Origin: Streptomyces sp. CB00455
GTDB taxonomy: Bacteria; Actinomycetota; Actinomycetes; Streptomycetales; Streptomycetaceae
Length of the DNA stretch: 64,000 nt
Direction: 5' to 3'
NCBI RefSeq assembly: GCF_001905445.1
Contig: NZ_LIVQ01000013.1
Span: 1-64,000, forward strand
Position 1 is the first letter of the stretch. The number at the start of each line of letters is the position of its first letter. A program made the position numbers and the translations under genes. A model generated the notes under the pieces. That model saw nothing but the letters and a program-made list of their open reading frames with translations, made no database searches and was not told the origin of the DNA. Positions 59,440 through 64,000 of this stretch are shown piece after piece.

Positions 59440-60822
59440 TTGAGCCAGTACGTGTCCCGCCTCGGCGGCAGTCTCGGCGGCCGCCTCGCCGCCGCCCGCG
59501 CCACCCGCCACGAACCGCCGCGGCTGCGCCTCCCGGCCGTGGGCCACCACCGCAAGCCCCGCCGCGTGGCCATGCTCAGCGTGCACACCTCACCGCTGCA
59601 CCAGCCGGGCACCGGCGACGCGGGCGGCATGAACGTCTACATCGTCGAGCTCGCCAAGCGCCTCGCCGCGATCAACATCGAGGTCGAGATCTTCACCCGG
59701 GCCACCACCGGCGGGCTGCCGCCCGTGGTCGAGCTGGCCCCCGGGGTCCTCGTACGGCACGTGGACGCCGGTCCGTACGAGGGTCTCGCCAAGGAGGAGC
59801 TGCCGGCCCAGCTGTGCGCCTTCACCCACGGCGTGATGCAGGCATGGGCCGGGCACCGACCCGGCTACTACGACCTCGTGCACTCCCACTACTGGCTCTC
59901 CGGCCACGTCGGCTGGCTGGCCGCCGAGCGCTGGGGCGTCCCGCTCGTCCACGCCATGCACACCATGGCCAAGGTCAAGAACGCCGCCCTGGCCGAGGGC
60001 GACACCCCCGAGCCGGCCGCCCGCGTGATCGGGGAGACCCAGATCGTGGCCGCCGCCGACCGGCTCATCGCCAACACCGCCGAGGAGGCCGACGAGCTCG
60101 TCCGGCACTACGGGGCGGACCCCGGCAAGGTGGCCGTCGTCCATCCCGGCGTGAACCTCGACCGCTTCACCGCGGGCGACGGCCGGGCCGCCGCCCGCGC
60201 CCGCCTGGGCCTGCCGCAGGACGCCGTCATCCCGCTCTTCGCCGGGCGGATCCAGCCCCTGAAGGCCCCGGACATCCTGCTGCGCGCCGTCGCCGAGATG
60301 GTCGACCGGGATCCCTCGCTGCGCCGGCGCCTCTTCGTCCCCGTCGTCGGCGGCCCCAGCGGCAGCGGCCTCGCCAAGCCGGAGGGCCTGCAGAAGCTCG
60401 CCGCCAGGCTCGGCATCACCGAACTCGTGCACTTCCACCCGCCGGTCGGCCAGGACCTGCTGGCCGACTGGTTCCGCGCCGCCTCCGTGCTGGTCATGCC
60501 TTCGTACAACGAATCCTTCGGCCTCGTCGCGATAGAGGCCCAGGCCACCGGCACGCCGGTGCTCGCCGCCGCGGTCGGCGGGCTGCCCGTCGCCGTCGAC
60601 GACGGGGTGACGGGCATCCTCGTACCCGGTCACGACCCCGTGGACTACGCGCGCGAGCTGCGCCGCTTCGTGGACGAACCGGGACTCGCGGACCGGATGG
60701 GAGCCGAGGCCGCGCGGCACGCGCAGTTCTTCGGCTGGGACACCGCCGCGAGCGGCACGGCGGACGTGTACACGGGCGCCATGCATGATCATCGCCGTCG
60801 CGTACGCTCCCACCATGGCTGA
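59440..60822 (+). CDS. mshA: D-inositol-3-phosphate glycosyltransferase
   Basis: A 460-residue GT-B glycosyltransferase that joins GlcNAc to inositol-3-phosphate, the first step of mycothiol synthesis. Hallmarks are MLSVHTSPLHQPGTGDAGGMNVYIVELAKRL at the start of the N-domain, FAGRIQPLKAPDILLRAV, and the sugar-nucleotide motif PSYNESFGLVAIEAQATGTPV. TTG 59440 with AGAGGAA upstream gives the expected MSQYVSRL start. Its 3' end overlaps the YbjN gene by eight bases. Confidence 0.94.
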   Translation: MSQYVSRLGGSLGGRLAAARATRHEPPRLRLPAVGHHRKPRRVAMLSVHTSPLHQPGTGDAGGMNVYIVELAKRLAAINIEVEIFTRATTGGLPPVVELAPGVLVRHVDAGPYEGLAKEELPAQLCAFTHGVMQAWAGHRPGYYDLVHSHYWLSGHVGWLAAERWGVPLVHAMHTMAKVKNAALAEGDTPEPAARVIGETQIVAAADRLIANTAEEADELVRHYGADPGKVAVVHPGVNLDRFTAGDGRAAARARLGLPQDAVIPLFAGRIQPLKAPDILLRAVAEMVDRDPSLRRRLFVPVVGGPSGSGLAKPEGLQKLAARLGITELVHFHPPVGQDLLADWFRAASVLVMPSYNESFGLVAIEAQATGTPVLAAAVGGLPVAVDDGVTGILVPGHDPVDYARELRRFVDEPGLADRMGAEAARHAQFFGWDTAASGTADVYTGAMHDHRRRVRSHHG

Positions 60823-61300
60823 CACCGCAGCGATCATCGAGAGCACGCTGACCGACGCAGGGCTTTCGTGGGAGAGCCCCGACGAGGGCTCGTACGTCGT
60901 CCAGCTCCCCGGTACCCGCAAGCTCAGCACCACCTGCTCGCTCCGCCTCGGCCGGCACTCGCTGTCGGTCAACGCCTTCGTGATCCGCCACCCCGACGAG
61001 AACGAGGCCGCCGTCCACCGCTGGCTGCTGGAGCGCAACCTCAAGCTGTACGGGCTGGGTTACGCGGTCGACGGCCTCGGCGACATCTACCTGACGGGCC
61101 GACTCCCGCTGGCCGTGGTCACCCCGCAGGAGCTGGACCGGCTGCTCGGCACGGTCCTGGAGGCCGCGGACGGCGCCTTCAACACCCTGCTGGAGCTGGG
61201 CTTCGCGAGCGCGATCCGGCGCGAGTACGCGTGGCGCGTCTCCCGCGGCGAACCGACCGCCAACCTCGATGCGTTCAAGCACCTGACGCAGCCGTCCTGA
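60815..61300 (+). CDS. YbjN-domain protein
   Basis: A 161-residue protein of the YbjN family, related to type III secretion chaperone folds and often encoded after mshA in actinobacteria. Typical parts are YVVQLPGTRKLSTTCSLRLGRHSLSVNAFVIRHPDENEAAVHRWLLERNLKLYG. ATG 60815 lies inside the mshA end and is preceded by TACGCT six bases upstream, so it may have its own leaderless promoter as well as coupling to mshA. Confidence 0.9.
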   Translation: MADTAAIIESTLTDAGLSWESPDEGSYVVQLPGTRKLSTTCSLRLGRHSLSVNAFVIRHPDENEAAVHRWLLERNLKLYGLGYAVDGLGDIYLTGRLPLAVVTPQELDRLLGTVLEAADGAFNTLLELGFASAIRREYAWRVSRGEPTANLDAFKHLTQPS

Positions 61301-61354
61301 GGGGCGGGGGCGGCACGGGCGGGGGGCCGCCGCGGGCCGGGGCCGGCGGACCGC

Positions 61355-62845
61355 TCAGGCGGTCTGCGCGGCCGGATCGGCGAGCGGCTCCAGCCCGGCC
61401 GCTACGGTCACCTCGGCCACTGCGGTCACTGCGGTCACGTCGGCCACTGCGGTCACCTCGGCCCCTACGGTCACCTCTGCCAACGCGGGCACGGCAGTCA
61501 CAGCCGTAGCCGCCGCCGCGGCAGTAACGGCGACCGCGGCCGGGGCGGGCGCCTCGCAGGCCCCGTCCGTGTCCCTCGCGCCTGCGCCTGCGCCCGCGCT
61601 CTGCGCCGCGCTCCCGCCCGCTGCCTTCCCGGCGGGCTGCCCGTCGCCCAGGTTCCGCATCAGCAGCCAGTAACCGACTCCCGCGGCCGTGCCCAGGAGC
61701 GCCGTGGTCCCCCACAACCATCCGGCGCCGAAGCGGTCGATGACCCCGCCCGCGAGCAGCGGTGCGACCAGCGAGGCCACCGCCCACGACAGCGTGTACA
61801 TGCCCTGGTAGCGGCCGCGTCCGTGCAGCGGGGAGAGCCGCGCGACCAGGCCCATCTGGGTCGGCGAGTTGATGATCTCGGCCAGCGTCCAGACGCAGAC
61901 GGTCAGCGTGAGGACCCCGAGCGAGCCGCCGAAGAACGTGAGCCCGAAGCCGTAGCCCGCCAGCAGCGCCGAGGCGACCAGCAGCTTCTGGGGGTCGCGG
62001 TGCTCGATGAAGCGGGTGACCGGGATCTGCAGCAGCACGATCAGGACGCCGTTCGCGGCGATGACCAGGCCGTAGTCACCGGTGGAGAAGCCCGCGGCGC
62101 CCATCGCGAGCGGCAGTCCGAAGGACCCCTGCATGAAGATCAGTGAGATCAGGAACGACAGCCCGACGACGCCCATGAAACGTCCGTCGCGCACCACCGT
62201 GCCCAGCCCGACCTCCGCCTCCGCGGCCACCGAGGCCGCGTCGCCCTTCGCGGGGCGGGACTCGGGCAGCTTGACGTACACGAGCACCGCGCAGACCAGC
62301 GTGAGGGCGGCCTCCCCGAGGAAGCCGGCCAGATAGCTGTACTCGGCGACGAAGCCGGCGACGGTCGCGGAGACGGCGAAGCCGAGGTTGATGGCCCAGT
62401 AGTTGAGCGCGAAGGCCCGGACCCGGTCCTCGGGACGGACGATGTCGGCCATCATCGCCTGCACGGCGGGCCGCGAGGCGTTGGAGGTCATGCCGACCAG
62501 CAGGGCCACGGCGGCGATCGCGGCCGGGTGCTCCATGAAGCCCAGCAGCGCCACCGAGAGGGCGGTCGAGGCCTGGGCCGCCATCAGGGTGGGCCGCCGC
62601 CCCAGCCGGTCGGTCATCACGCCCGCGACGAGGGAGGAGATCACGCCGCCCAGTCCGTGGAGGGCCACCACGAGTCCCGCGAAGGAGGCGGAGTAGCCCC
62701 GGTCCACGGTCAGGTACAGGGTCATGAAGGTGGCGACGAACGCCCCGAGCCGGTTCACCAGGGTGCTCGTCCACAGCCACCAGAACGCGCGCGGCAGACC
62801 CGACACGCTCTCCCGGGCGGCCCGTCTCAGACTGGCAACGGACAT
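61355..62845 (-). CDS. MFS transporter
   Basis: A 496-residue transporter of the major facilitator superfamily with about twelve helices; the loop 2-3 motif DRLGRRPTLM is clear, along with RPAVQAMMADIVRPEDR. It looks like a drug or metabolite exporter. The C-terminal tail of about 90 residues is Ala/Val/Thr-rich and made by a short DNA repeat (GTCACCTCGGCC units near 61400-61500). GGGGGG lies upstream of ATG 62845. It diverges from gpmA. Confidence 0.87.
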   Translation of the reverse strand: MSVASLRRAARESVSGLPRAFWWLWTSTLVNRLGAFVATFMTLYLTVDRGYSASFAGLVVALHGLGGVISSLVAGVMTDRLGRRPTLMAAQASTALSVALLGFMEHPAAIAAVALLVGMTSNASRPAVQAMMADIVRPEDRVRAFALNYWAINLGFAVSATVAGFVAEYSYLAGFLGEAALTLVCAVLVYVKLPESRPAKGDAASVAAEAEVGLGTVVRDGRFMGVVGLSFLISLIFMQGSFGLPLAMGAAGFSTGDYGLVIAANGVLIVLLQIPVTRFIEHRDPQKLLVASALLAGYGFGLTFFGGSLGVLTLTVCVWTLAEIINSPTQMGLVARLSPLHGRGRYQGMYTLSWAVASLVAPLLAGGVIDRFGAGWLWGTTALLGTAAGVGYWLLMRNLGDGQPAGKAAGGSAAQSAGAGAGARDTDGACEAPAPAAVAVTAAAAATAVTAVPALAEVTVGAEVTAVADVTAVTAVAEVTVAAGLEPLADPAAQTA

Positions 62846-62922
62846 AAGGAATCCCCCCGGCGATGTAAGCGTCTCTCCTGCATCCCGCACATTACGAGGG
62901 GTCGCCTTGCCGACGCCACCCA

Positions 62923-62941
62923 ATTGACGGCGGACGTCAAT
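62923..62941. promoter_or_regulatory. Inverted repeat between MFS gene and gpmA
   Basis: ATTGAC (62923-62928) and GTCAAT (62936-62941) form a perfect inverted repeat with seven bases between. It lies 78 bases upstream of the MFS start and 57 bases before gpmA, a good place for a regulator of either gene. Confidence 0.5.
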
Positions 62942-62997
62942 CGGCGGCCGTGGACACCGCGCGCGAGCGCCCCGGCCCGTCCATTAGGCTCGTACGC

Positions 62998-63756
62998 ATG
63001 GCCGACGCACCGTACAAGCTGATCCTCCTCCGCCACGGCGAGAGCGAGTGGAACGCGAAGAACCTGTTCACCGGCTGGGTGGACGTCAATCTCAACGAGA
63101 AGGGCGAGAAGGAGGCGGTCCGCGGCGGTGAGCTGCTCAAGGACGCCGGCCTGCTCCCCGACGTCGTGCACACCTCGCTCCAGAAGCGCGCGATCCGCAC
63201 CGCGCAGCTGGCGCTCGAGGCCGCCGACCGGCACTGGATCCCGGTCCACCGCTCCTGGCGCCTGAACGAGCGCCACTACGGCGCCCTCCAGGGCAAGGAC
63301 AAGGCCCAGACCCTCGCCGAGTTCGGCGAGGAGCAGTTCATGCTGTGGCGCCGCTCGTACGACACCCCGCCGCCGGCCCTTGAGGACGGCACCGAGTTCT
63401 CGCAGTCCGGCGACCCGCGCTACGCGACGATCCCGCCGGAGCTGCGCCCCCGGACGGAGTGCCTCAAGGACGTCGTCGTCCGCATGCTGCCGTACTGGTA
63501 CGACGGCATCGTCCCGGACCTGCTGACCGGCCGCACCGTCCTGGTTGCCGCGCACGGCAACTCCCTGCGCGCCCTGGTCAAGCACCTGGACGGCATCTCC
63601 GACGCCGACATCGCGGGCCTGAACATCCCGACCGGCATCCCGCTCGCCTACGAACTGGACGCCGACTTCAAGCCCCTCAAGCCGGGCGGCACCTACCTCG
63701 ACCCGGCCGCGGCCGCGGCCGCCATCGAGGCCGTCAAGAACCAGGGCAAGAAGTAG
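62998..63756 (+). CDS. gpmA: 2,3-bisphosphoglycerate-dependent phosphoglycerate mutase
   Basis: A 252-residue glycolytic enzyme that interconverts 3- and 2-phosphoglycerate. The phospho-histidine is His13 in LLRHGESEWN; RLNERHYGALQGKDKAQT and AAHGNSLRALVKHL carry the other active-site residues. TAGGCT ends seven bases before the ATG, so the message is probably leaderless. Two hairpins follow the gene. Confidence 0.96.
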   Translation: MADAPYKLILLRHGESEWNAKNLFTGWVDVNLNEKGEKEAVRGGELLKDAGLLPDVVHTSLQKRAIRTAQLALEAADRHWIPVHRSWRLNERHYGALQGKDKAQTLAEFGEEQFMLWRRSYDTPPPALEDGTEFSQSGDPRYATIPPELRPRTECLKDVVVRMLPYWYDGIVPDLLTGRTVLVAAHGNSLRALVKHLDGISDADIAGLNIPTGIPLAYELDADFKPLKPGGTYLDPAAAAAAIEAVKNQGKK

Positions 63757-63770
63757 CGGTACCCCTGCAC

Positions 63771-63839
63771 GCGGCCGCCGCTGCGGCGGCCGCGGGTGGT
63801 GAAGGGCCCCGGCCGACTGGGTGTCGGGCGGGGCCCTTC
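63771..63839 (+). terminator. Double hairpin after gpmA
   Basis: A perfect hairpin GCGGCCGCCG-CTG-CGGCGGCCGC (63771-63793) is followed by a longer stem based on GAAGGGCCCCG (63801-63811) and CGGGGCCCTTC (63829-63839), ending in TTCC. It lies between convergent genes and probably ends both transcripts. Confidence 0.8.
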
Positions 63840-63860
63840 CGGTGCGCTTGGCGGTGGGCG

Positions 63861-64000
63861 TCAGCCGCCGCACTGGCAGGGGGCGCCGGACTGGCAGCCG
63901 CAGCCGCAGCCCGAGCCGCAGCCGCAGGCCGCGAGCAGCGGGAGCCGCAGGGGTTGTGGCCGCGGCGGCTGCTCCTGCTCCGGTGTGACGGGGACGGGGG
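63861..64000 (-). CDS. Cys-rich protein, C-terminal end only
   Basis: The minus strand is open from the window edge to a TGA at 63861-63863. The visible 46 residues are Pro/Gln-rich (VTPEQEQPPRPQPLRLP) and then end in ACGCGSGCGC and QSGAPCQCGG, with six cysteines in about 20 residues. Such a C-x-C tail could bind metal. The start lies beyond the window, and no family can be named with certainty. Confidence 0.65.
   Translation of the reverse strand, partial: PVPVTPEQEQPPRPQPLRLPLLAACGCGSGCGCGCQSGAPCQCGG

Overview
The window is a piece of a Streptomyces chromosome core. The evidence is very high GC, GTG and TTG starts, TAnnnT -10 boxes a few bases before start codons, mycothiol genes (mshD, mshA), developmental regulators (rsiG) and the marker order rRNA - T4SS-like cluster - csoR - pit - pst - ppk - mshD - glnR - nur - rsiG - mshA - gpmA. 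As I remember it, this order matches roughly SCO4120s to SCO4206 of S. coelicolor. I see no insertion sequence, prophage, CRISPR array or biosynthetic gene cluster.

Layout. 1-134: end of an rRNA operon (5S 3' end and its terminator). 750-7876 (minus): six-gene type IV secretion-like operon with a VirB2-like pilin, a VirB8/TcpC-like protein, a VirB6/TrbL-like protein, a PrgI/VirB3-type protein of the SCO6880 family, a VirB4 ATPase and a VirD4-like protein whose P-loop is degenerate; there is no relaxase. 8281-17727: accessory stretch with a collagen-like secreted protein, a three-copy 139-bp tandem repeat, a pentapeptide protein, a frameshifted thioesterase, a Ser/Thr kinase, a transglycosylase/NlpC hydrolase, a PAP2 phosphatase, small membrane proteins and a lipoprotein. 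17875-28020: copper and phosphate block with csoR and its operator, DUF47-pit, pstSCAB behind a PHO box, a CHAD protein and ppk. 28492-34187: mshD, secreted 5'-nucleotidase, hydrolase/TetR pair, secreted PI-PLC. 34167-39856: two-component pair and membrane HtrA-type protease (apparently the secretion-stress system CssSR/HtrB), a LacI regulator, and glnR preceded by a short coupled ORF. 40316-45169: MoaD/ThiS protein, Q/A/P-repeat membrane protein, DUF2993 protein, then a sulfur locus (short leader peptide, rhodanese, sseC) and a DUF3099 protein. 45282-48127: three translationally coupled single-TM proteins and a 33-residue membrane protein. 48188-53812: nitrobindin-like protein, nur, ygfZ, dtd, rsiG, Eis-like acetyltransferase, PrmC-like methyltransferase. 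53904-55376: XRE regulator, HBHA-like protein, DUF2516 protein. 55391-63756: REC-PP2C phosphatase, NlpC/P60 hydrolase, methyltransferase, mshA, YbjN protein, MFS transporter, gpmA. 63861-64000: 3' end of a Cys-rich protein running off the window.

How it works together. The phosphate genes form one functional block: high-affinity uptake (pst), low-affinity uptake (pit) and polyphosphate storage (ppk, CHAD), plus a secreted nucleotidase that frees phosphate. The CssSR-like kinase/regulator pair and the adjacent protease look like an envelope quality-control unit, with three 11-bp direct repeats in front of the protease. The sulfur locus carries a leader ORF with two cysteine codons, which suggests cysteine-responsive control. 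Strongest findings: the relaxase-less T4SS-like cluster with the degenerate coupling protein, the leader peptide, recognition of RsiG from its duplicated c-di-GMP motif, the short ORF coupled to glnR, the frameshifted thioesterase, and a set of leaderless promoters.
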